NCBI RefSeq assembly: GCF_002043095.1
Contig: NZ_MVOC01000076.1
Span: forward strand, 1 to 64,000
Origin: Mycobacterium sp. AT1
Lineage (GTDB): Bacteria > Actinomycetota > Actinomycetes > Mycobacteriales > Mycobacteriaceae
Length of the DNA: 64,000 nucleotides
Direction: 5' to 3'
The translations under genes and the position numbers were made by a program. This document shows positions 41,779 to 50,133 of the stretch, in pieces. How positions within the stretch are numbered: the first letter of the stretch is position 1; every line of letters starts with the position of its first letter. A model generated the notes under the pieces. The model saw only the letters and a list, made by a program, of their open reading frames with translations. It was not told the DNA's origin and searched no databases.

Positions 41779-44154
41779 ATGAGTGGTACGGAACGGGCGC
41801 AGGTTCGGCGCGACATCCTTCCCATCCCCGACGTTCCCCACGTCGGGCTGACGACATACGACGCCAAGGATCCGGACACCAGCTACCCGCCGATCCGCGA
41901 CGTGCGTCCCCCTGACGGCGCCCCCAACGTGCTCGTCATCCTCGTCGACGACGTCGGATTCGGGGCCAGCAGCGCCTTCGGTGGACCCTGTCAAACACCG
42001 AATTTCGAGAAATTGGCGTCGAATGGCTTGAAATACAACCGTTTCCACACCACGGCGCTGTGTTCGCCGACTCGGCAGGCGCTGCTCACCGGTCGCAACC
42101 ATCACTCGGTGGGCATGGGCAACATCACCGAAACAGCCACGGCGGCACCGGGATACACCTCGGTGCTGCCGAACACCAAGGCTCCACTGGCGTTGACGCT
42201 CAAGTTGAACGGGTATGCGACGGCGCAGTTTGGCAAGTGCCACGAAGTGCCGGTCTGGCAGACCAGTCCGGCAGGTCCGTTCACCGCGTGGCCGACGGGC
42301 GGCGGCGGTTTCGAGTACTTCTACGGCTTCATCGGCGGCGAGAACAATCAATGGGACCCGGCGCTGTATGAGGGCACGACCCCGATCGAGCCGCCCAAGA
42401 CTCCTGCTGAGGGCTACCACTTGACCGAGGACCTGACCGACAAGGCGATCAACTGGGCACGTCAGCAGAAGGCGCTCCTGCCCGACAAGCCGTTCTTCAT
42501 GTACTTCGCGCCGGGCGCCACGCACGCCCCGCATCACGTGCCACCGGAGTGGATCGAGAAGTATCGGGGCAAGTTCGCCCATGGCTGGGATCGTCAGCGC
42601 GAGATCACCTTCGAGCGGCAGCAGGAACTCGGGGTCATCGGACCCGATGCCGTGCTGACCCCGCGGGACGCGGAGATCCCGGCGTGGGACGACATGGACC
42701 CCGCGCTCAAGCCGGCGTTGGAACGCCAGATGGAGGTGTATGCCGCCTTCATGGAGCACACCGATCATCACGTCGGTCGGCTGCTCGATTCACTCGGCCC
42801 CGTGCTCGACGACACGCTGGTCTACCTCATCATCGGGGACAACGGGGCGTCGGCCGAGGGCACGCTACAGGGCGCCTTCAACGAGATGGCGAACTTCAAC
42901 GGGATGGCCGAGATCGAGACCCCCGAGTTCTTGGCGTCGAAGATCGACGAGTTCGGCGGCGAGGGCTCATACGGCCACTACGCCGTCGGGTGGGCGTGGG
43001 CGATGGATTCGCCCTATCAGTGGACCAAGCAGGTGGCGTCGCACTGGGGCGGCACCCGCAATGGCACGATCGTGCACTGGCCCAAGGGAATTCAAGACAA
43101 GGGCGGGCACCGCAACCAGTTCAGTCACGTGATCGACCTGGCACCAACGATTCTGGAGGCGGCTGGCATTCCCGCGCCGACGATGGTCAACGGTGTGATG
43201 CAGAGTCCGTACGAGGGTACGAGCATGCTCTACAGCTTCGACGACGGCGACGCCCAGGAGCGGCACCAGACGCAGTACTTCGAGATGTTCTGCAATCGAG
43301 GCATTTACCACAAGGGCTGGAGCGCGGTGACCAAGCACCGCACCCCGTGGGCGATGGGCGGCGCGGTGATGCCCGCCTTCGACGACGACGTGTGGGAGCT
43401 CTACGACGGCAACGTGGACTGGACGCAAGCCAACGACCTGTCGAAGGAGCGCCCGGAAAAGTTGCACGAGCTGCAACGGCTGTGGTTGATCGAAGCGGTC
43501 AAGTACAACGTGCTGCCGCTCGACGACCGCCAGATCGAGCGGATCAACCCCACCTTGGCGGGCCGACCGTCGCTGATCAAGGGCAACAGTCAATTGTTGT
43601 TCGGGAACATGGGCCGGCTATCGGAGAACAGCGTCGTCGACGTCAAGAACAAATCGTTCGCCGTCACCTCCGAAGTCGACGTGCCCGCGGGCGGTGCCGA
43701 CGGCGTGATCATCGCCCAGGGTGGTCGGTTCGGAGGGTGGAGTCTGTACGCCACGGGTGGTCGGGCCAAGTTCTACTACAACGTACTTGGCATCGAGTCC
43801 TACGAGATCGAGGCGACGGAGCCCGTTCCCGTTGGCACCACCCAGGTGCGGATGGAGTTCGACTACGACGGTGGTGGAATGGGCAAGGGCGGCAACGTGG
43901 TTCTCTACTACGACGGTAGGGAAGTTGGTAGCGGGCGAGTCGCTCGGACACAGGGCTTCATCTTCTCGGCCGACGAGACCACCGACGTCGGCCGCGAGAC
44001 GGGCACCACCGTCAGCCCGGACTACACCGCCCACACCAGCACGTTCAGCGGAAAGGTCGACTGGGTGCGCATCGATCTGGGCGAGGACGCGAAGGATGCC
44101 GATCACTACATCGACCCCGACGAGCGCTTTCGGGTGGCGATGGCCAGGCAGTAG
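41779..44154 (+). CDS. Type I arylsulfatase (AtsD-like)
   Basis: A 791-residue formylglycine-type sulfatase. The metal ligands are in LVDDVGFG (Asp57-Asp58) and IGDNGAS. The signature C-S-P-T-R begins at Cys95, which must be oxidised to formylglycine by an FGE enzyme; no such gene lies in the window. FGKCHEVPVW carries a conserved Lys and His. A C-terminal beta-sandwich of about 170 residues follows the catalytic domain, as in M. tuberculosis AtsD (recalled as 787 residues). It hydrolyses sulfate esters, giving sulfate for growth or modifying sulfated lipids. There is no signal peptide. Confidence 0.88.
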   Translation: MSGTERAQVRRDILPIPDVPHVGLTTYDAKDPDTSYPPIRDVRPPDGAPNVLVILVDDVGFGASSAFGGPCQTPNFEKLASNGLKYNRFHTTALCSPTRQALLTGRNHHSVGMGNITETATAAPGYTSVLPNTKAPLALTLKLNGYATAQFGKCHEVPVWQTSPAGPFTAWPTGGGGFEYFYGFIGGENNQWDPALYEGTTPIEPPKTPAEGYHLTEDLTDKAINWARQQKALLPDKPFFMYFAPGATHAPHHVPPEWIEKYRGKFAHGWDRQREITFERQQELGVIGPDAVLTPRDAEIPAWDDMDPALKPALERQMEVYAAFMEHTDHHVGRLLDSLGPVLDDTLVYLIIGDNGASAEGTLQGAFNEMANFNGMAEIETPEFLASKIDEFGGEGSYGHYAVGWAWAMDSPYQWTKQVASHWGGTRNGTIVHWPKGIQDKGGHRNQFSHVIDLAPTILEAAGIPAPTMVNGVMQSPYEGTSMLYSFDDGDAQERHQTQYFEMFCNRGIYHKGWSAVTKHRTPWAMGGAVMPAFDDDVWELYDGNVDWTQANDLSKERPEKLHELQRLWLIEAVKYNVLPLDDRQIERINPTLAGRPSLIKGNSQLLFGNMGRLSENSVVDVKNKSFAVTSEVDVPAGGADGVIIAQGGRFGGWSLYATGGRAKFYYNVLGIESYEIEATEPVPVGTTQVRMEFDYDGGGMGKGGNVVLYYDGREVGSGRVARTQGFIFSADETTDVGRETGTTVSPDYTAHTSTFSGKVDWVRIDLGEDAKDADHYIDPDERFRVAMARQ

Positions 44155-44155
44155 G

Positions 44156-44725
44156 TCAGTGGACCCGGCTGTCGTCACCGGCGACGACGGGAAGCACGAA
44201 CTCTTCGAGCATCCGTCGTTCGTCGGCAGGGTCACGACCGGGAAACGTCAACAGGGAGATCATCACTCGCACCAGCCAGCGGGCGCGCGCCTCGACGTCG
44301 TCGACGCCCAGCGGCCCGAGGAACGACGTGGCCATGGCCTCGATCACCTCGGACCGGTCGGCCATCTCGCCGCCGATTGGTCGCTCGGTGTTGACGAACC
44401 ATGCTGACAGAGAAGGGCTTTCGCGAACGCTGCTCAGCGCCGCCAAGACGGCCTCGAGCAACCGTTCACGAGGATCGGCGATCCCCGCGATGCGGCCACC
44501 CAGTTCGCGGAACACGCGGCGGGCTTCACGGTGCACGTAGGCGGTGTAGAGGGCGTCGCGGTTCTCGAAGTAGCGGTACAGCGTTGCGCGTGAACACCCT
44601 GCCGCCGTGGCGACGTCGTTCATGGCGACGTTCGCGGCGCCGTGACGGGTGAACAGTGTCTCGGCCGCGTCGAGAATCCGGTCGGCGGCGGCCTCGACGC
44701 GTCGCTCGCCAAGCCAGTCGGCCAT
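44156..44725 (-). CDS. TetR-family regulator co-transcribed with the P450 (Rv1255c-like)
   Basis: A 189-residue TetR regulator. The HTH is at about residues 14-60 with AMNDVATAAGCSRATLYRYF. It lies 1 bp downstream of the P450 stop, so the two form an operon with the regulator second, and it probably controls that operon. The ATG at 44725 (MADWLGERR) is preferred; the open frame continues into the P450 gene as shadow. It ends 1 bp from the convergent arylsulfatase. Confidence 0.87.
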   Translation of the reverse strand: MADWLGERRVEAAADRILDAAETLFTRHGAANVAMNDVATAAGCSRATLYRYFENRDALYTAYVHREARRVFRELGGRIAGIADPRERLLEAVLAALSSVRESPSLSAWFVNTERPIGGEMADRSEVIEAMATSFLGPLGVDDVEARARWLVRVMISLLTFPGRDPADERRMLEEFVLPVVAGDDSRVH

Positions 44726-44726
44726 G

Positions 44727-45959
44727 CTAGCTGACCCGAAATGGCATCGACAGCGGTCGGCGCACGTAACTGCCTCCAGCCCAGACGATGTGGTCCTCGT
44801 CGACCTCGAAGTCGGGGATGTGCGCCAGGAGCTCCTCCATGGCGACGCGCGACTCCATGCGGGCGGCGGCGGCACCGAGGCAGTGGTGCGCACCGTGGCT
44901 GAAGGTGAGGATGTTTCTGGGCTTGCGGGTCACGTCGAGGTCTTCGGCGTCGGGACCGTACTGGCGGTCGTCGCGGTTGCCGGAACCGTAGAGCAGCATC
45001 GCGCGCCGACCCTCCGGAATGGTGGTGTCGCCGATGGTCACGTCGCGGGTCACGGTGCGGCCTAGCAGTTGGACGGGCGAGGTCAGTCGCAAGAATTCGT
45101 CAACGGAATCGCTTATCAGCGACGGGTTCTCGACGAGAAGCCGGCGCTGGTCGGGCCGTTGACACAGCAGTTGCACCGAACCGCCGAGCATGCCGGTGGT
45201 GGTGTCGTTGCCGCCGGTGACCATCGTGAAGGCGAACGCCAGAATCGACAGCACGCCCGCGACGTCACCGTCGGCCCCGATTCCGGCCGCCACCAGGTGG
45301 GAAATGGTGTCGTCGGAGTCGTCGACGGGATCGACGCGTCGGCGTTCGATCAGCGCGGTGAAGTACTCCATCATGTCCCCGAGCGTGTCAAGCGCTCCGC
45401 CGATGCCACCGTCTGCGGTGTTGGCTGCGACGATCGCCTCGGTCCACCCGTCGAATCTGTCGCGGTCGGCCCCGGGCACCCCGAGGTAGTGGGCGACCAC
45501 CATTGACGGCAGCGGCTTGAACAGTTCGGCCACGACGTCGCCGCCGCCGTTGGCTCGGATGCGCTTTACCCGCTCCCGCACGTACCGGCGCACCGTCGGT
45601 TCGACGGATTCCACCTGCCGCGGCGTGAACCCGCGGGAGACCAGCTTGCGGAACTCGGTGTGCGCGGGTGGATCCTGCATTACCATAGGCGGGTTGTCCG
45701 CCAGGCCAAGCAGTTCCAGCTCGCCGTAGTTGACCGTCAAGCCCTTGGCCGAGGAGAACGTCTGGTGGTCGCGGGCGGCAGCGAAGACGTCGGCGTGCCG
45801 GGACAGCACGTAGTAGTCGTGATTCGGCGCGTCCTCGGGGATCACGTGGTGCACCGGGTCGCGGTCCCGCAACGACCGGTACATGGGCCAGGGGTTGGGC
45901 CAGGTGGCCGCCGTGGCGAGTTCGAACCGCACCTGGGGATGAGACATGACGGTCGACAT
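44727..45959 (-). CDS. cyp130: Cytochrome P450, CYP130-like
   Basis: A 410-residue soluble P450. The heme-binding loop FSHGAHHCLG has the thiolate Cys at residue 360. The I-helix oxygen-activation motif is TGGNDTTTG; a K-helix ExxR-type region and HFxR-equivalent segments surround them. It needs ferredoxin partners not encoded nearby. The M. tuberculosis homologue CYP130 (Rv1256c, recalled as 405 residues) lies in the same context; its natural substrate is not settled. A TTGACA-N17-TATCCA promoter ends 6 bp before the ATG at 45959, favouring that start over the ATG four codons in and implying a leaderless mRNA. Confidence 0.88.
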   Translation of the reverse strand: MSTVMSHPQVRFELATAATWPNPWPMYRSLRDRDPVHHVIPEDAPNHDYYVLSRHADVFAAARDHQTFSSAKGLTVNYGELELLGLADNPPMVMQDPPAHTEFRKLVSRGFTPRQVESVEPTVRRYVRERVKRIRANGGGDVVAELFKPLPSMVVAHYLGVPGADRDRFDGWTEAIVAANTADGGIGGALDTLGDMMEYFTALIERRRVDPVDDSDDTISHLVAAGIGADGDVAGVLSILAFAFTMVTGGNDTTTGMLGGSVQLLCQRPDQRRLLVENPSLISDSVDEFLRLTSPVQLLGRTVTRDVTIGDTTIPEGRRAMLLYGSGNRDDRQYGPDAEDLDVTRKPRNILTFSHGAHHCLGAAAARMESRVAMEELLAHIPDFEVDEDHIVWAGGSYVRRPLSMPFRVS

Positions 45960-45965
45960 GTCTCA

Positions 45966-45994
45966 TGGATACGACAATTTGATATTCATGTCAA
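45966..45994 (-). promoter_or_regulatory. Promoter of the P450-TetR operon, leaderless
   Basis: On the minus strand TTGACA (45994-45989), a 17-bp spacer and TATCCA (45971-45966) stand 6 bp before the ATG at 45959. This is one of the best SigA-type promoters in the window. Confidence 0.7.
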
Positions 45995-46009
45995 CCCGAG
46001 GGCGCATCG

Positions 46010-46669
46010 TCAGCCTGCCGGGTGCCAGCCCCTCATGGCGTCGTCCATCTGCTCGTCGTCCAAGGCGGCGACGGTAACCGGCCGTTGACCCGGGTGTGCA
46101 CGCATGCCGTCGAGGAGCAGTGCCACGTACCGACGCCAGAGTTGCGGCTCGACGTGCCCGGCCCACTCGACCACCGCGCCGGCCAGCAGGCTCACGATCG
46201 GCATGTCGCTCGGTCCGACCCCGGGCCGCAGGTAGCCGTCGCGCCTGGCTCGTTCCACCAGGGCGGAGATGAGCGGGTCGAGCCGTATGCGGGCCCGTTC
46301 CACGCGATAGCCGCCGTATGCCTTGCTGTAGAGCATCTCCCGCAAGCCGCGGTCGGTGGCGGTCAGTTCGCAGGTGTGCTCGACGAAGTAGACGAGGCCG
46401 TCCCACGAATGTTCTTGCCGTGATGCGGTTTCCGCGATGCCGGCGATCTGTTCGATGCCGTCTTCGAAGATGGCCTCCAGCAGTTCCTCCTTGGTGGCGA
46501 AGCGTCGGTAGACGGTGCCAACCCCGACGTTGGCATGGTGGGCCACGTCGTTGAGGGTCGCCTCCAGGCCTCGCGCGGCGAAGAGGGCGCGCGCGCCGTC
46601 GAGTACCCGGCGCCGATTGCGCTCCGCGTCCTTGCGAAGCGGTCGGCGGGGTTGCATGCCCTCGGTCAC
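46010..46669 (-). CDS. TetR-family regulator divergent from mmpS-mmpL
   Basis: A 219-residue TetR regulator. The HTH (about residues 18-62) has TLNDVAHHANVGVGTVYRRF. The C-terminal ligand domain resembles those with a TetR_C SbtR-type fold. The GTG at 46669 is used; ATG 46657 is a possible shorter start. It is separated from mmpS by 120 bp that hold a 27-bp inverted repeat over the mmpS promoter, so it most likely represses the MmpS-MmpL exporter. It lies upstream of, and in the same direction as, the P450 operon, which has its own promoter. Confidence 0.87.
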   Translation of the reverse strand: MTEGMQPRRPLRKDAERNRRRVLDGARALFAARGLEATLNDVAHHANVGVGTVYRRFATKEELLEAIFEDGIEQIAGIAETASRQEHSWDGLVYFVEHTCELTATDRGLREMLYSKAYGGYRVERARIRLDPLISALVERARRDGYLRPGVGPSDMPIVSLLAGAVVEWAGHVEPQLWRRYVALLLDGMRAHPGQRPVTVAALDDEQMDDAMRGWHPAG

Positions 46670-46695
46670 GGTCGCGAGTCTATGTGACGGCCGCC

Positions 46696-46722
46696 ATAAG
46701 CGGATTGACCTTATCCACTTAT
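46696..46722. promoter_or_regulatory. Inverted repeat, likely TetR operator of mmpS-mmpL
   Basis: ATAAGCGGAT (46696-46705) and ATCCACTTAT (46713-46722) pair at 9 of 10 positions around a 7-bp spacer. The repeat covers the -35 of the mmpS promoter and lies between the divergent TetR and mmpS genes. A further ATCCGTTTA follows at 46721-46729. Confidence 0.65.
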
Positions 46723-46733
46723 CCGTTTAGGTT
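46705..46733 (+). promoter_or_regulatory. Promoter of mmpS-mmpL
   Basis: TTGACC (46705-46710), a 17-bp spacer and TAGGTT (46728-46733) fit a mycobacterial SigA promoter, giving a leader of about 50 bases to the mmpS TTG. Confidence 0.55.
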
Positions 46734-46789
46734 GGCTAGCTACATGGCCGGCTTCGACTGGTCGGGGTTCCCCTGGAAAGGCTCGACTC

Positions 46790-47215
46790 TTGATCGCGGT
46801 GCTGAGACGGACGTGGTTGCCGCTGCTGGTCGTCGTTGCGATAGCCGTTGGCGCGGTGAGCGTCTCGTACTTCCGGTCAGTATTCGGTTCCAACGGGGCG
46901 GTGGTGACGCCCGTGGGCTCCGACACCGCCGAGTCGTTCAACCCGAAGGTCGTGACCTACGAGGTGTTCGGGTCCGGCTCAACCGCCACCATCAACTACG
47001 CCGACCTCAGCGGAGTGCCACAGCGCACCGGTGAAGTGCCCCTGCCATGGACCCTGACGCTCACGACCACGGTGCCGTCCGTCATGCCCAACCTCCTCGC
47101 TCAGAGCAACGGCCAAACCATCAGCTGCAGAGTCACCGTGGACCACGTGGTGAAGGACGAAAGGACGGCCGAGGGCGTGAACTCCGCGACGTACTGCCTG
47201 GTGAAGGCCGCATGA
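46790..47215 (+). CDS. MmpS-family accessory protein
   Basis: A 141-residue protein with one N-terminal membrane helix (about 8-28) and a periplasmic beta domain: VVTYEVFGSGSTATINYAD, LPWTLTLTTTVPS, and a Cys pair in ISCRVTVDH and TYCLVKAA that should form a disulfide. It is closest in feel to MmpS4/MmpS5, which act with MmpL4/MmpL5 in siderophore or drug export. The start is an unusual TTG at 46790. It is supported by GGAAAGG 8 bases upstream and by alignment of MIAVLRRTWLPLL with the MmpS5 N-terminus. The stop overlaps the mmpL ATG. Confidence 0.88.
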   Translation: MIAVLRRTWLPLLVVVAIAVGAVSVSYFRSVFGSNGAVVTPVGSDTAESFNPKVVTYEVFGSGSTATINYADLSGVPQRTGEVPLPWTLTLTTTVPSVMPNLLAQSNGQTISCRVTVDHVVKDERTAEGVNSATYCLVKAA

Positions 47216-50133
47216 GCCTCTTCAAGAGGTCGGGCGGCCAGGACTCCGTCGACGAAGCGCCCACGGACGCGATCCCGATTGCGCGCCACGCCGCTCGGTC
47301 CCGGCCCTGGCTTCCGCGGTTCCTGCGGGCCTTTGCGATTCCGATCGTGCTGGGGTGGATCGCCATCGTCGCGCTGCTGAACACCGTCGTCCCCCAGCTC
47401 GAAGACGTTGGCAAGCTGCGGGCGGTGTCGATGAGCCCCCAGGATGCGCCCGCGCTGATCGCGACCAAACGCGTCGGTGAGGTGTTCGACGAATACAAGA
47501 CCAACAGCTCGTTGATGGTGGTGCTCGAGGGCGAGGATCCCCTAGGCGCCGACGCGCACACGTTCTACGACTCGATGGTCCGCAAGCTGCGCGCGGACAC
47601 CACGCACGTGCAGCACGTCCAGGACTTTTGGGGTGACACCCTGACCGCCGCCGGCGCCCAGAGCGTCGACGGCAAGGCGGCCTACGTGCAGGTGTACGTC
47701 TCCGGCGACCAGGGCGAGGCGCTGGCCAACGAGTCCGTGGAAGCGGTGCGGCACATCGTGAGCACCGAACCCGCACCACAGGGTGTCAAGGCGTACGTGA
47801 CGGGGGCGGCCGCGACGACGACGGATCAGAATGCCGTCGGCGATGCCAGCATGAAGATGATCGAGGGCCTGACGTTCGCCGTCATCATCGTCATGCTGCT
47901 GCTCGTCTACCGCTCCGTCGTCACGGTGCTGATCACCATGTCGATGGTGGTCGTCGGCCTTCTCTCGGCGCGCGGCATCGTCGCCTTCCTCGGCTTCTAC
48001 GACGTGTTCAAGCTGACGACCTTCGCGACGAACATGGTGGTGACGCTGGCCATTGCCGCGGCGACCGACTACGCGATCTTCCTGATCGGTCGCTACCAGG
48101 AGGCCAGGAGGGCCGGCGAGGACCGAGAGTCCGCCTACTACACCATGTTCCACGGCACGGCCCACGTCGTGCTGGCATCCGGAATGACCATCGCCGGGGC
48201 CACGCTATGCCTGCACTTCACCCGGTTGCCGTACTTCCAGACCATGGGCTTCCCGCTGTCGGTCGGCATGACGATCGTGGTGGCCGCGGCGCTGACCCTC
48301 GGACCGGCGGTCATCTCCCTGGTGACGCGGTTCGGAAAGGTACTGGAACCCAAGGGCAAGGCCAAGTCCCGGGGCTGGCGCCGTGTCGGAGCGGCCACCG
48401 TCCGCTGGCCCGGCGGTGTGCTGATCATCGCCGTCGTCCTGGCCCTCGTCGGCCTGCTGACGCTGCCCGGCTATCACACCACCTACAACGACCGAAACTT
48501 CCTGCCCGCGGACATCCCGGCCAACGTCGGCTACGCCGCCGCCAATCGGCACTTCTCCGAAGCCAAGATGAATCCCGAGCTGGTGATGGTGCAGGCCGAT
48601 CACGACCTGCGCAACCCGGCGGACTTCCTGATCATCGACAAGATCGCCAAGGCCATGGTGCACGTGCACGGGATCGCGCAGGTTCAGACGATCACCCGGC
48701 CCGACGGCAAGCCGATCGAACACGCGTCGCTCGCCTACAACGTCAGCCAGAGTGGCAACGGTCAGCTGATGAACAACGACTATCAGCAGACCGTGCTGGC
48801 CAACACGCTCAAGCAGGCCGAAGAGATGCAGACGTCCATCGACTCGCAGCAGAAGCTCTACGACATCACGCTGCAGCTGGCCGACGTCACGCAAAAGATG
48901 GCGGCCAAGATGGCCAACACGTCGGACGACATCAAGGACGTCCGCGACCACCTCGCCGACTTCGACGACACCTTCCGGCCGATGCGCAACTACTTCTACT
49001 GGGAGCCGCACTGCTTCGACATCCCGTTGTGCTGGTCGCTGCGCTCGATATTCGACAGCCTGGACGGCATCGGCAAGATGTCCGATGACTTCCAAGACAT
49101 CGTGCCGGATTTGAACCGGATGGCCGAACTGACCCCGCAGATGGCGGCGGCGATGCCTGCGATGATCCAAACCTTGAAGAACCAGAAGCAGTATCTGCTC
49201 AACCAGTACCAGGCGCAGAAGGCCCAACAGGACCAGAACATCGCCCTGCAGCAGAACTCAACCGCGATGGGTCAGGCCTTCGACGCCGCGCGCAACGACG
49301 ACACCTTCTACCTGCCGCCGGAGGCGTTCCAGACCGCCGACTTCCAGCGGGGTATCAAGCTGTTTCTCTCACCCGACGGACATGCGGTGCGCTTCACCGT
49401 CTTTCACCAGGGTGACCCGTTGACGGAGGAGGGGACCTCGCACATCGAGCCGCTGCGGGTCGCCGCGGTGGACGCCATCAAGGGCACTCCGCTGGAGGGT
49501 TCGACCGTGTACGTCGGCGGTAGCGCGGCCACCTACGTGGACATGCAACAAGGCGCGGACTACGACCTTCTCATCGCGGCGGTCGCGGCACTGATCCTGA
49601 TCTTCCTCATCATGGTGCTGCTCACCAGGGCAGTGGTGGCCGCAGCCGTGATCGTCGGAACCGTGCTGCTGAGTCTCGGTGCGTCCTTTGGGCTTTCGGT
49701 CCTGTTGTGGCAGCACGTGATCGGCCTCCCGCTGCACTGGATGGTGCTGCCGATGTCGGTGATCGTCCTGCTGGCCGTTGGTGCCGACTACAACCTGCTG
49801 CTGGTCTCCCGGATGAAGGAGGAGCTCCACGCCGGGCTGAATACCGGCATCATCCGGTCCATGGCAGGCACGGGATCGGTGGTCACCTCGGCGGGTCTGG
49901 TGTTCGCATTCACCATGATCGCGATGTCGGTGAGCGAGCTAAGGGTCATCGGTCAGGTCGGCACCACCATCGGCCTTGGGTTGCTCTTCGACACCCTGGT
50001 GGTGCGCTCGCTGATGACGCCGTCGCTCGCCGCGCTGCTTGGCAAGTGGTTCTGGTGGCCGCTGCACGTGCGCAAGCGTCCGTTGCCACAGCCGTGGCCT
50101 CGCCGTGATCCGGTGGAGGCTCCGGCGGGCTAG
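47212..50133 (+). CDS. MmpL-family RND transporter
   Basis: A 973-residue RND exporter with about 12 membrane helices and two large periplasmic domains, the second with a helical hairpin insert (about residues 530-700). The proton-relay Asp-Tyr pairs are visible: D286-Y287 in ATDYAIFLIGRYQEA and D859-Y860 in VGADYNLLLVSRMKEE. There is no long C-terminal domain, which places it with the MmpL4/MmpL5 type that pairs with an MmpS. The cargo (siderophore, glycopeptidolipid or drug) cannot be read from the sequence. The ATG overlaps the mmpS stop. It converges with the GlcD-type oxidase through a shared CTAG. Confidence 0.92.
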   Translation: MSLFKRSGGQDSVDEAPTDAIPIARHAARSRPWLPRFLRAFAIPIVLGWIAIVALLNTVVPQLEDVGKLRAVSMSPQDAPALIATKRVGEVFDEYKTNSSLMVVLEGEDPLGADAHTFYDSMVRKLRADTTHVQHVQDFWGDTLTAAGAQSVDGKAAYVQVYVSGDQGEALANESVEAVRHIVSTEPAPQGVKAYVTGAAATTTDQNAVGDASMKMIEGLTFAVIIVMLLLVYRSVVTVLITMSMVVVGLLSARGIVAFLGFYDVFKLTTFATNMVVTLAIAAATDYAIFLIGRYQEARRAGEDRESAYYTMFHGTAHVVLASGMTIAGATLCLHFTRLPYFQTMGFPLSVGMTIVVAAALTLGPAVISLVTRFGKVLEPKGKAKSRGWRRVGAATVRWPGGVLIIAVVLALVGLLTLPGYHTTYNDRNFLPADIPANVGYAAANRHFSEAKMNPELVMVQADHDLRNPADFLIIDKIAKAMVHVHGIAQVQTITRPDGKPIEHASLAYNVSQSGNGQLMNNDYQQTVLANTLKQAEEMQTSIDSQQKLYDITLQLADVTQKMAAKMANTSDDIKDVRDHLADFDDTFRPMRNYFYWEPHCFDIPLCWSLRSIFDSLDGIGKMSDDFQDIVPDLNRMAELTPQMAAAMPAMIQTLKNQKQYLLNQYQAQKAQQDQNIALQQNSTAMGQAFDAARNDDTFYLPPEAFQTADFQRGIKLFLSPDGHAVRFTVFHQGDPLTEEGTSHIEPLRVAAVDAIKGTPLEGSTVYVGGSAATYVDMQQGADYDLLIAAVAALILIFLIMVLLTRAVVAAAVIVGTVLLSLGASFGLSVLLWQHVIGLPLHWMVLPMSVIVLLAVGADYNLLLVSRMKEELHAGLNTGIIRSMAGTGSVVTSAGLVFAFTMIAMSVSELRVIGQVGTTIGLGLLFDTLVVRSLMTPSLAALLGKWFWWPLHVRKRPLPQPWPRRDPVEAPAG

